From positions 3,472,001-3,536,000 of the forward strand of contig CAWAHF010000004.1 of NCBI GenBank assembly GCA_963781805.1: a stretch of 64,000 nt of DNA. The letters run 5' to 3'. The notes under the pieces were generated by a model. That model was not told where the DNA came from. It was given only the letters and a program-made list of their open reading frames with translations, and searched no databases. Below, piece by piece: positions 44,005-52,102 of this stretch. Position 1 is the first letter of the stretch. Each line of letters begins with the position of its first letter. The position numbers and the translations under genes are program-made. Source of the DNA: JAFGPL01 sp963781805. Lineage in GTDB: Bacteria > Bacteroidota > Bacteroidia > Bacteroidales > UBA10428.

Positions 44005-46824
44005 ATGAAACGATATTTAATCTATATTGGCGTTGTCGTTACAGTGGTTATTGCTTTCAATGTTTACCTTTTTTTTGTTATTTACAATCATCAGGTCAAT
44101 TATCAAAAAAACATTCTGCTCAAAGAAGCAGAAAACTCAGCGAATGAAATAGAGACAACTATAGCCGGATTTAATAACAACATCAACAAAATATTATTTG
44201 CCGACGATTTTACAGAGATTTTTACTGATAACGTCATTAAAGAACGCACTCTTCGTAAATTCGAAGTTTTTTATTCAGCCTACGAGAATATTATTAAGAA
44301 TATTCTTATTTATGATAAAAACAGAAATGGTCTTAACCTTTCGGAAAATGACAAAAAGGAGTTTATTACGGATGATTATATTGCTCAACGGCAACCGAAA
44401 CTTGAGACCAAAGAAAAGATTGTACTGAAGGATAATAATTATCTGTTTTATCTACCTGTATTTAAAAATAACGAAGTAATTGCAAATGTAGTTGTTACTC
44501 TCGATTTTGAAAAATTCCTTTTTTCCGTCCTGAATAATTTTCTCCTCGATGAAACTTTGTGGCAATGGATTCTGAACGATAAAGGAAATCTGATTTCTGC
44601 CAATATCAAAGCCAATGTTGAAGGTGAAATACCTGCCCGGATATTAAATAATCTGTCGAAAAGGGAGAAAGTATTTGTTGCTCACAACATGAAAATCAAT
44701 GGAAAAGAAGAAAAGTTATTATCTGCCTGCTACCCAGTATCGTTATTCAATCAGGAATTTGGAATAGTATTTTCGCTTAACAATAGTGTTATTTTCAAAG
44801 AAATCCTTCAATACCTTTTAATAGCCGGAATACTCAGTATGGTAATTCTGTTCTCGGCTATTATTCTTTTATTGAGAACAATATTCAAAAAGTTTAAATC
44901 GGAACAAATTGTTAATGGTGAACTTGATGAAATAATTTCAATTATTGACAATTTGCCGATAGGCGTGATGATCCTCGATGGTCAACGTAAGATTAAAACC
45001 ATAAATAAAACTGCTAAAAACCTTCTGTTTATAAAAACCGATGAAGATTTGGTTGGCAGAAATATTTCCGATCGATTTTTGTTGTCAAAAAATTATATGC
45101 AGGATGATGATTCAGATACTGCTTATGATTCAAATCAATTTATTCTTTATCAGCGTGAAGGGAATGAAGTAGTCGTTTATAAAAAGGAATCAGCATATAT
45201 TATCAATGGAGAAGATGTTTATTTAGAAGCGTTTATCGATGTTACGGCTATTGAAAAATCTAGAAAATACGAGGCTGCATCCAACACAGCCAAATCTGAA
45301 TTTCTGGCCAAAATGAGTCATGAGATTCGAACTCCCATGAACGGTATCATTGGAATGACCGAAGCATTGGGTCAACAAGCCCTTTCTCCCACACAGAAAG
45401 AATACATCCAGGTATTAAAAAAATCGGCAGATTTACTATTAAGTATCATCGATGATATCCTTGATTTTTCAAAAATTGAAGCAGGAAAAATGCAGCTTGA
45501 AGAAATTCCTTACAAATTAAGGGAAGAAATCAAGCTGAGCTTGGATTTATTCAGACCTATTCTGGAAGAAAAAGAAATTGAACTTATCACTGAGATAGGT
45601 CCGGATGTGCCCGATAACATCATTGGTGATCCTTTCAGGCTCCGACAGGTTCTTTCTAACCTTATCAGTAATGCTGTAAAATTTACGCATGAAGGAAAAA
45701 TTGCAGTAAAGGTGACGATTGATGAAGAATACTCAGGAAATTTAACACTTCAGTTTACAGTGGAGGATACAGGTGTTGGAATTCCAAAAAACAGGCTGGA
45801 AAGTATTTTTAATTCGTTTACGCAGGCAGATGATTCAACCTCCAGAAAATACGGAGGATCAGGACTGGGAACCACGATTGCCAAACAACTCGTTACCCTG
45901 ATGAATGGAGAAATCTGGGTGGAAAGTCCATCTTCAATCTCAACCAGTGCCGAATATCCGGGAACGAAATTTAGTTTTACCATAGAGGTATATTCAAATG
46001 AAAAGCTGGATAAAGATTTCGATTTTAGCGAAATAACAGACCTTGGTCAAATAAATTCTTTAATTGTAACCAGAGACGGGATGGACAAATCCCGGCTTAT
46101 TAAGTTTTTCGATATTTACAAAATATCACATAACGTATATAAATTTCAAGACAATAAGCAGGAAAATTTAAATGATTTGTTGAAGGAAAATCAGCAAAAT
46201 TATCACATCATTATTATCCTCGATGAACCAAATTTTAACGGATTGGAAATAGCTAAAAATTTATTGGATACAAAGATAATTGATAAGTATCTTGTTTTTA
46301 TGATTAGTTCCAGTCATAAACCCGATAATTATATACAATGTAAAAGGGCTGACATAGATTATTATTTAACCCAGCCATTTGAACAGGATGAATTGCTCGA
46401 GTATATCCTCGAAAATTTTCCTAATATCGTCTCAGTTATCGATGAGGAACAAAAAGAACTTAGAAAAGATCTTTCTATTCTTATTGCTGAAGATAATACT
46501 ATTAATCAAAAAGTTGCCGAAACTATATTTGGTTATCTGGGGTATAAGATTGACATTGCTGTAGATGGAGTTGAAACGGTTGAAAAAGTCAGCCAGAAAG
46601 AGTATGATATTATTTTTATGGATCTTCTTATGCCTGAAAAGGATGGAATACAGGCAACCGTTGATATCAGAGGAATGGGCAAGCAGATGCCCATAGTTGC
46701 CATGACTGCTACTGCCAGCAAAAAAGGACGACACAAAGCTATTACTTCTGGAATGAATGATTATATTGTTAAACCAGTAAAATCAGAAACGATTAAAAAA
46801 ATTCTGATCAAATGGTTCTCCTAA
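44005..46824 (+). CDS. Hybrid sensor histidine kinase with a degenerate and an intact receiver
   Basis: A 939-residue membrane-bound hybrid kinase. One helix (about 5-27) precedes a periplasmic sensor of dCache-like size (about 28-268), and a second helix lies at 270-292. A PAS-like domain (about 305-415) is followed by the HisKA domain with phospho-acceptor H439 in KMSHEIRTPMNG. The ATPase domain (about 540-665) includes NAVKF, DTGVGIP and GGSGLG. A first receiver-like domain (about 682-800) keeps D740 but has lost the acidic pair and the conserved Lys (TQP in place of the Lys-Pro pair). The final receiver (about 823-939) is complete with D873 in FMDLLMP and K923 in VKP. The signal is unknown. 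The start is the ATG at 44005. Confidence 0.93.
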   Translation: MKRYLIYIGVVVTVVIAFNVYLFFVIYNHQVNYQKNILLKEAENSANEIETTIAGFNNNINKILFADDFTEIFTDNVIKERTLRKFEVFYSAYENIIKNILIYDKNRNGLNLSENDKKEFITDDYIAQRQPKLETKEKIVLKDNNYLFYLPVFKNNEVIANVVVTLDFEKFLFSVLNNFLLDETLWQWILNDKGNLISANIKANVEGEIPARILNNLSKREKVFVAHNMKINGKEEKLLSACYPVSLFNQEFGIVFSLNNSVIFKEILQYLLIAGILSMVILFSAIILLLRTIFKKFKSEQIVNGELDEIISIIDNLPIGVMILDGQRKIKTINKTAKNLLFIKTDEDLVGRNISDRFLLSKNYMQDDDSDTAYDSNQFILYQREGNEVVVYKKESAYIINGEDVYLEAFIDVTAIEKSRKYEAASNTAKSEFLAKMSHEIRTPMNGIIGMTEALGQQALSPTQKEYIQVLKKSADLLLSIIDDILDFSKIEAGKMQLEEIPYKLREEIKLSLDLFRPILEEKEIELITEIGPDVPDNIIGDPFRLRQVLSNLISNAVKFTHEGKIAVKVTIDEEYSGNLTLQFTVEDTGVGIPKNRLESIFNSFTQADDSTSRKYGGSGLGTTIAKQLVTLMNGEIWVESPSSISTSAEYPGTKFSFTIEVYSNEKLDKDFDFSEITDLGQINSLIVTRDGMDKSRLIKFFDIYKISHNVYKFQDNKQENLNDLLKENQQNYHIIIILDEPNFNGLEIAKNLLDTKIIDKYLVFMISSSHKPDNYIQCKRADIDYYLTQPFEQDELLEYILENFPNIVSVIDEEQKELRKDLSILIAEDNTINQKVAETIFGYLGYKIDIAVDGVETVEKVSQKEYDIIFMDLLMPEKDGIQATVDIRGMGKQMPIVAMTATASKKGRHKAITSGMNDYIVKPVKSETIKKILIKWFS

Positions 46825-46879
46825 TTCTTCTCACAATTTAGTTGTTGTAATCTGTTTATCCAATACTTCATATAAATAA

Positions 46880-46910
46880 TTATTAATCATTGAATATTAA
46901 TGATTAATAA
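46880..46910. repeat. 12-bp perfect inverted repeat in an intergenic gap
   Basis: TTATTAATCATT (46880-46891) and AATGATTAATAA (46899-46910) are exact complements around a 7-base centre, about 55 bases after the hybrid kinase gene and 110 bases before the next gene. It could be a regulator-binding site or a weak AU-only hairpin. No T-run follows. Confidence 0.5.
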
Positions 46911-47020
46911 ATTAATCTATTTATAATTCAAGTTGATTTTTAATAACTTCTCATTTCAATATTTCGTATGAGTCCGGAACATTCATCTCATATTTTTGTT
47001 GATGATTTTGTATGTTATAA

Positions 47021-47743
47021 ATGATCAAGAATATGAAAAAAGACTCAAACCACTTCGAAACCCTTGGAATTGTTACAAAGGAAGTAACTTTCACCACGGT
47101 TAAACATAATATCGTACCAAATACATTGGTTTTAGAAACCCTGCAACCTTTTCCGGGTTATCACGGTGAAAATTTACCTACAGATACAAAACCTGAAGCT
47201 GTTTATTTGGTTCTTAGTAAAGAATTTTCGACTGAATTCATTTACAGAACAGTTAAAAAAATAAGGCGCTTCATTAATTTTCCGCTGGATGCAATTCCAG
47301 GAGAAGCTGTAATTTACAACGATCATTATTATGCAATCCGAATCAGAAACCTCGAAAAGTATGAATTACTGCAGGATTTACAACAGTGGTTCATAGATGA
47401 AGGACTAACTCCCATGAAATCAAAAAATATTGAGGCAAACGGTCTTATCAGATTAAAGAAATTATTTCTGCTGGAAAATATGACAAACAGTATTTTTAAA
47501 GATTTGGAAGATAAACATATGTACTATGTAGAAATACCCATGGAAGTTAGCTGGTCGTTATTCCGAAAAATAACCTATAATGTAAAGAACAATATAGATA
47601 ACAGAAATTTCGATGCTGCCCGCACCTATATGTATTTAAACGGTATTACCGATTTTGTAAGAATATATGCAAAAAATCCTTCTCTCGAACGTCTGGAAGA
47701 TATTAAAAACAGATATAATGATGAGATGAGAAGATACATTTAA
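47021..47743 (+). CDS. Hypothetical protein, 240 residues
   Basis: I do not recognise this protein. It is soluble (no signal peptide or membrane helix), mixed alpha/beta and rich in charged residues. Features are a FPGYHGENLPTD loop near residue 45, an RTVKKIRRFINFPLDAIPGEAVIYNDHYYAIRIRN central segment and a helical C-terminus with NNIDNRNFDAARTYMYLNGI. The reading frame is clean and codon use matches neighbouring genes, so it is a real gene. The ATG at 47021 gives MIKNMKK; the second ATG at 47033 may be the true start. It stands alone between a hybrid kinase and convergent polA. Its function is unknown. Confidence 0.8.
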   Translation: MIKNMKKDSNHFETLGIVTKEVTFTTVKHNIVPNTLVLETLQPFPGYHGENLPTDTKPEAVYLVLSKEFSTEFIYRTVKKIRRFINFPLDAIPGEAVIYNDHYYAIRIRNLEKYELLQDLQQWFIDEGLTPMKSKNIEANGLIRLKKLFLLENMTNSIFKDLEDKHMYYVEIPMEVSWSLFRKITYNVKNNIDNRNFDAARTYMYLNGITDFVRIYAKNPSLERLEDIKNRYNDEMRRYI

Positions 47744-47851
47744 TACTAATCTCCGGTTTGAAGAAGTTAATTCAGAATCAGATGTTAAATATCATATAAG
47801 AATTAAAGTAATACATTAAATGGGTATTTATATCAGCTTTAAAAACAATTT

Positions 47852-50617
47852 TTAATGAGCTTCCAACCAGGTATTACCAGTTCCCATATCCACAACAAGT
47901 GGTACAGAAAGTTTTAACGCATGTTCCATTTCATCTTTAACAATTTCCTTAATCTTTTCAAGTTCTGGCTTATAAACGTCGAAAATAAGTTCATCATGCA
48001 CCTGCAAAATCATTTTCGTATGGAATTTACCTGAGAGACGCTGATATATGCCAACCATTGCCAGTTTAATGATATCGGCAGCAGAACCCTGCAAAGGTGC
48101 ATTTATAGCATTTCTTTCTGCATTTCCACGTACAATAGCATTTGCCGAATGTATTTCCTTTAAATAACGCCGCCTGCCCATAATTGTCTCAACATAACCT
48201 TTTTCTTTTGCACGTGTTATAGATTTTTCCATATACTCCCTTACCAGATTATAGCTTGAAAAGTAGCCGTCTATAAGTGCTTTGGCTTCAGTTCGCGAAA
48301 TGTTAAGCCGCTGTGAAAGTCCAAATGAAGATATCCCGTATATAATACCGAAATTTGCAGTCTTCGCTCTGCTGCGCATCTCCCTGGTTACATCCTGCAG
48401 GTTTACATTAAAAATCCTGGAAGCTGTTGCTGCATGAATATCCTCTCCGCTAAGAAATGCTTCAATCATATTCGGATCCTCACTCATGTGCGCCATTAAC
48501 CTGAGTTCAATCTGTGAATAATCTGCCGAAAGCAGGATATGATTATCATCGCTGGCAATAAAAGATTTCCTGATTTCACGTCCTTTTTCATCCCTGATTG
48601 GAATGTTTTGTAAATTTGGATTTTTGGAGCTTAATCTGCCTGTTGCAACCCATGCCTGATCAAATGAGGTATGTATTTTATCTGTTTTAGGATTTACCAG
48701 TTTCGGCAATGTTTCAACATATGTGTTAAGTAATTTATTTAATGTTCTATATTCTAAAACTTTATCAATTATTTGATGTTTTCCTTTCAGTTGGGTTAAA
48801 GTTTCTTCACTGGTTGAATATTGTTTGGTTTTGGTTTTTTTGGCATCCGAGGCAATTTTTAATCTATCAAAAAGAATTTCTCCAAGCTGTTTGGGGGAAG
48901 ATATGTTAAAGGTTACGCCTGCCATATAAAAAATATCCTTCTCAATTTCAATTATTTCTTTTTTAAGTAATTGCGCATAATTATTTAAATCGTTGATACT
49001 GATTTTAAAACCTGATTTTTCCATATCGGCCAAGACCTGAATCAAAGGCATTTCTACTTTTTCGGCCAGATTCAGCATGTTGAGTTTTTCCAGTTCAGGC
49101 TTCAAAATCATAGCCAGTTGCCAGGTAACATCAGCATCCTCTGCAGCATATTCTTTTATTTTGCCGATTTCAACCTGTCGCATGTTCAACTGATGTTTCC
49201 CTTTGGGACCAATGAGTGTCTCGATCGAAACCGGATCATAGTTCAGATAAATTCCGGCAAGGTAATCCATATTGTGAGGCAATTCGGGTTGAATTAGATA
49301 ATGGGCAATCATGGTATCAAATATTTTCCCTTTTACCTCAACCTGATAATTACTCAATACCTGGATATCATATTTTATATTTTGGCCTATTTTGGAAATA
49401 TTATCATTGCCAAACACCGGAACAAATTCCTGAATTACCTTTTTTGTTTCATTCTGATCTGAGGAAAATGGTACATAATAAGCCTCGAATGGTTTGTAAG
49501 CGAAAGAAATTCCGACGAGTTCCGCGTGCAATGCCTCAATTCCTGTGGTTTCCGTATCAAAACAAATCTCTTTCTGATTCAATAGTTTTCTGATCAATTC
49601 TTTCCGTAAATCCGGAGTATCTATCAGATAATAGGTATGGGCAGTATTTTCTATATTATTAATGCCATTTTGAAACGAATCCTGATTGGTTTCTTTAATC
49701 TCCTCAAAAAGAGTAGCTTGTATAACTGTGGCAGGTTCAGGAGAGTTACTTATAAGCCGGTTCAACAACGTTCTGAATTCCAGCTCGGTGTATAAACTTT
49801 GAAGTTTTTTATTATCAGGTTGATTCATCTCTATATCCTGATAATTAATATCTATGGGCACATTTAGATCTATCGTGACAAGTTTTCTTGCCATCTCAAC
49901 CTGTTGTCTGAATTCCAGCAGATTGTCCTTTTGTTTTCCCTTCAATTCATCAATATGGGCATAAAGTCCTTCCAGATTTTTATATTTCGAGATTAACGCT
50001 TTGGCGGTTTTTTCGCCAATACCGGGTGCCCCGGGTACATTATCGGATGAATCTCCCCATAATGCCAGAATATCAATGAATTGTTCTGGTTTTTCAATTC
50101 CCCATTCATTCATAATGTCTTTTTGTCCTATAATATCTGCTTCTCCGCCTGAACGTCTGGGTTTATAAACAAAAATATTTTCCGATACCAGCTGGTTATA
50201 ATCTTTATCAGGAGTCATCATATAAACCTCAAATCCATCTTTTTCTGCTTGTTTGGCCACCGTACCAATAACATCATCTGCTTCATAACCTCCAACTTCA
50301 AGTATAGGAATATTATATCCCTTTAGTATTTCTTTAATGTAGGGAACCGACAGCTTAATTTCTTCCGGTGTTTCCAGTCGGTTAGCCTTATAATCTTCGT
50401 AAAGATTATGTCTGAAAGTTGGTGCTGAAGTGTCGAATGCAACAGCAATATGTGTTGGTTTCTCTTTACGTATAATTTCATCAAGTGTATTTGTAAATCC
50501 AAAAATTGCAGACGTGTTTAATCCTTTTGAATTTTTAATAGGCCGACTGATAAATGCATAATATGCCCTGAAAATCAAAGCATAAGCATCTAAGAGAAAA
50601 AGCTTTTTTTTATCCAT
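47852..50617 (-). CDS. polA: DNA polymerase I
   Basis: Repair and Okazaki-fragment polymerase. The 921-residue protein has three complete parts. The 5'-3' exonuclease (about 1-290) shows LLDAYALIFRAYYAF, FDTSAPTFRHNLYEDYKANR and GDSSDNVPGAPGIGEKTA. The 3'-5' proofreading exonuclease (about 325-510) retains the acidic residues in FDTETTG, NIKYDIQ and YAAEDADVT, so it should be active, unlike that of some relatives. The polymerase domain (about 515-921) carries motif A SADYSQIELRLMAHMSEDP, motif B RAKTANFGIIYGISSFGLSQ and motif C LQVHDELIFDV. The start is the ATG at 50615-50617. The arsR-type gene ends 118 bases upstream with a terminator between. Confidence 0.97.
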   Translation of the reverse strand: MDKKKLFLLDAYALIFRAYYAFISRPIKNSKGLNTSAIFGFTNTLDEIIRKEKPTHIAVAFDTSAPTFRHNLYEDYKANRLETPEEIKLSVPYIKEILKGYNIPILEVGGYEADDVIGTVAKQAEKDGFEVYMMTPDKDYNQLVSENIFVYKPRRSGGEADIIGQKDIMNEWGIEKPEQFIDILALWGDSSDNVPGAPGIGEKTAKALISKYKNLEGLYAHIDELKGKQKDNLLEFRQQVEMARKLVTIDLNVPIDINYQDIEMNQPDNKKLQSLYTELEFRTLLNRLISNSPEPATVIQATLFEEIKETNQDSFQNGINNIENTAHTYYLIDTPDLRKELIRKLLNQKEICFDTETTGIEALHAELVGISFAYKPFEAYYVPFSSDQNETKKVIQEFVPVFGNDNISKIGQNIKYDIQVLSNYQVEVKGKIFDTMIAHYLIQPELPHNMDYLAGIYLNYDPVSIETLIGPKGKHQLNMRQVEIGKIKEYAAEDADVTWQLAMILKPELEKLNMLNLAEKVEMPLIQVLADMEKSGFKISINDLNNYAQLLKKEIIEIEKDIFYMAGVTFNISSPKQLGEILFDRLKIASDAKKTKTKQYSTSEETLTQLKGKHQIIDKVLEYRTLNKLLNTYVETLPKLVNPKTDKIHTSFDQAWVATGRLSSKNPNLQNIPIRDEKGREIRKSFIASDDNHILLSADYSQIELRLMAHMSEDPNMIEAFLSGEDIHAATASRIFNVNLQDVTREMRSRAKTANFGIIYGISSFGLSQRLNISRTEAKALIDGYFSSYNLVREYMEKSITRAKEKGYVETIMGRRRYLKEIHSANAIVRGNAERNAINAPLQGSAADIIKLAMVGIYQRLSGKFHTKMILQVHDELIFDVYKPELEKIKEIVKDEMEHALKLSVPLVVDMGTGNTWLEAH

Positions 50618-50681
50618 TGCTTCGAATATTTTGAATAAAATCGATTATTAAACTGTAAGATACAAATCGTTAGGACTCAAA

Positions 50682-50712
50682 ACAAAATGCCGGGCAAGAT
50701 TAAAACCCGGCA
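50682..50712 (-). terminator. Terminator after the ArsR-family gene
   Basis: ATGCCGGG (50686-50693) and CCCGGCAT (50705-50712) form an 8-bp GC-rich stem with an 11-base loop. On the minus strand it is followed by TTTTGTTTTG. It separates the ArsR gene from polA. Confidence 0.8.
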
Positions 50713-50735
50713 TGTATTATTAGTGTCTGGAAATG

Positions 50736-51035
50736 TCAGTCACATGCACATTTACTGATACACTCCACAATGCTGCTTAATGTATCATGTTTCAGATAAT
50801 AATATGTATTCTTCCCCTCGCGTTTGGAAGCTAAAACTCCTTTGTCCTTTAAAATTCCTAAATGATGAGATGCCGTTGATTGTTCGATTCCTACTTTTTC
50901 CTGAATTTCGGTAACAGTCAACTGTTTGCCCTCTTCAAGTAAATTAATAATAGATATCCTCATCGGATGCGCAATAGCTTTCAACATATTGGCAGCCTTA
51001 TCAAGCTGATCTGCATTTAAGCTGCTGAATTTCAT
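50736..51035 (-). CDS. ArsR/SmtB-family winged-helix repressor
   Basis: A 99-residue winged-helix regulator. The recognition helix region EKVGIEQSTASHHLGILKDKGVLASKREGKNTYYYLK is typical of ArsR-family metal or thiol sensors. The C-terminus CISKCACD has three cysteines close together, which could bind a metal or be a thiol switch, although the classical CxCxxC alpha-3 site is not present. The gene is divergent from a ThiF-like gene, with an A/T-rich, roughly dyad-symmetrical stretch (ATATATGAATATAT at 51070-51083) between, a possible operator. Effector unknown. The start is the ATG at 51033-51035. Confidence 0.9.
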   Translation of the reverse strand: MKFSSLNADQLDKAANMLKAIAHPMRISIINLLEEGKQLTVTEIQEKVGIEQSTASHHLGILKDKGVLASKREGKNTYYYLKHDTLSSIVECISKCACD

Positions 51036-51189
51036 AAATTCTGGAATATCATTTATTTAATCATACAAATATATGAATATATGTCAATAAATAATATACA
51101 TTGTGCATTTTTCAATTCTTTAAACAATCATCTCATTATATTTTATCACTGTTTGAAAAAATTCTATATTTACTCCAAAATTGATAACA

Positions 51190-51924
51190 ATGAACTCTGA
51201 TATCCTTTCGCCACTCGAGACACGAAGATATTTGCTTCAAATTGAATTACCTTCTGTAGGTATGTCAGGACAGGAGAAAATAAAACAATCTAACGTGTTG
51301 GTTGTCGGGGCAGGAAGCAAGGGAACTACACTGATGCAGTGTCTTGTTTCTTCAGGTATTGGAAAAATTGGTATCTCAGATAACTCTAGGGTTGAAGAAC
51401 ATGTGTTACCAAATCAGAGGTTATATGGCAATTCAGATCTTGGTAAACAAAAAGCCATTATATCAAAACAAAAACTAAAAGAACTAAATCATCTTGTAGA
51501 GATCGAACTTCATAATATCTGTCTGTCGGAAAATAATATATCTTCTATTTGTTCTGAATATGATATTATTGTAGATGCAACTGATAATTTACCGGCACAT
51601 TATTTAATCTGTGATGCATCCATTCAAATGAATAAACCTGTAGTATATGGTAAGATACTTGGGCCTGAGGCACACGTATCGGTATTTAATTACCAGGATA
51701 GCCCTACCTTTCGCACCCTGTATCCTAATAAACCTTTAAAAGATCAAAAGCTATCCATGAAGGAAGTTGCTTCACACAGCATAATTGCAGGAATTGCAGG
51801 CACTATTATGGCTAATGAAGTATTGAAAATCATTCTTGGATTAGAAAACACCCTGTCCGGTAAACTGCTGGTTCTGGATATCAGGGACTATTCCATTGAA
51901 ATAAAAGATATCGAAAAGAAATAG
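51190..51924 (+). CDS. ThiF/MoeB/HesA-family adenylyltransferase-like protein
   Basis: A 244-residue E1-like protein. The nucleotide-binding motif VLVVGAGSKGTTLMQCL appears early, the asparagine/arginine string LPNQRLYGNSDLGKQKA corresponds to the N-x-x-R-Q block of MoeB/ThiF, and DATDNLPAHYLICDA is the conserved DATDN motif. The paired CxxC zinc sites of MoeB and ThiF are absent, so it is a zinc-less variant. It probably adenylates a sulfur-carrier C-terminus or acts on an unknown substrate. The true start is likely the ATG at 51190; the in-frame TTG at 51181 adds three residues. It is divergent from the arsR-type gene, which may regulate it. Confidence 0.85.
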   Translation: MNSDILSPLETRRYLLQIELPSVGMSGQEKIKQSNVLVVGAGSKGTTLMQCLVSSGIGKIGISDNSRVEEHVLPNQRLYGNSDLGKQKAIISKQKLKELNHLVEIELHNICLSENNISSICSEYDIIVDATDNLPAHYLICDASIQMNKPVVYGKILGPEAHVSVFNYQDSPTFRTLYPNKPLKDQKLSMKEVASHSIIAGIAGTIMANEVLKIILGLENTLSGKLLVLDIRDYSIEIKDIEKK

Positions 51925-52102
51925 ACCAAAATAATAGAATAATCTGACGATTGTTAATATCCTATCTTACTCGGTAAGGAGACACTATTTAAAAAAATAT
52001 TTTCTGGATTCATTGGAAATGTGAAAAACTTTTACTTTTTTGTTTCCTGATTTCTGTTTATTATTCTTATTTTCATACATCGTTTTAAAATGATATAGGT
52101 GG

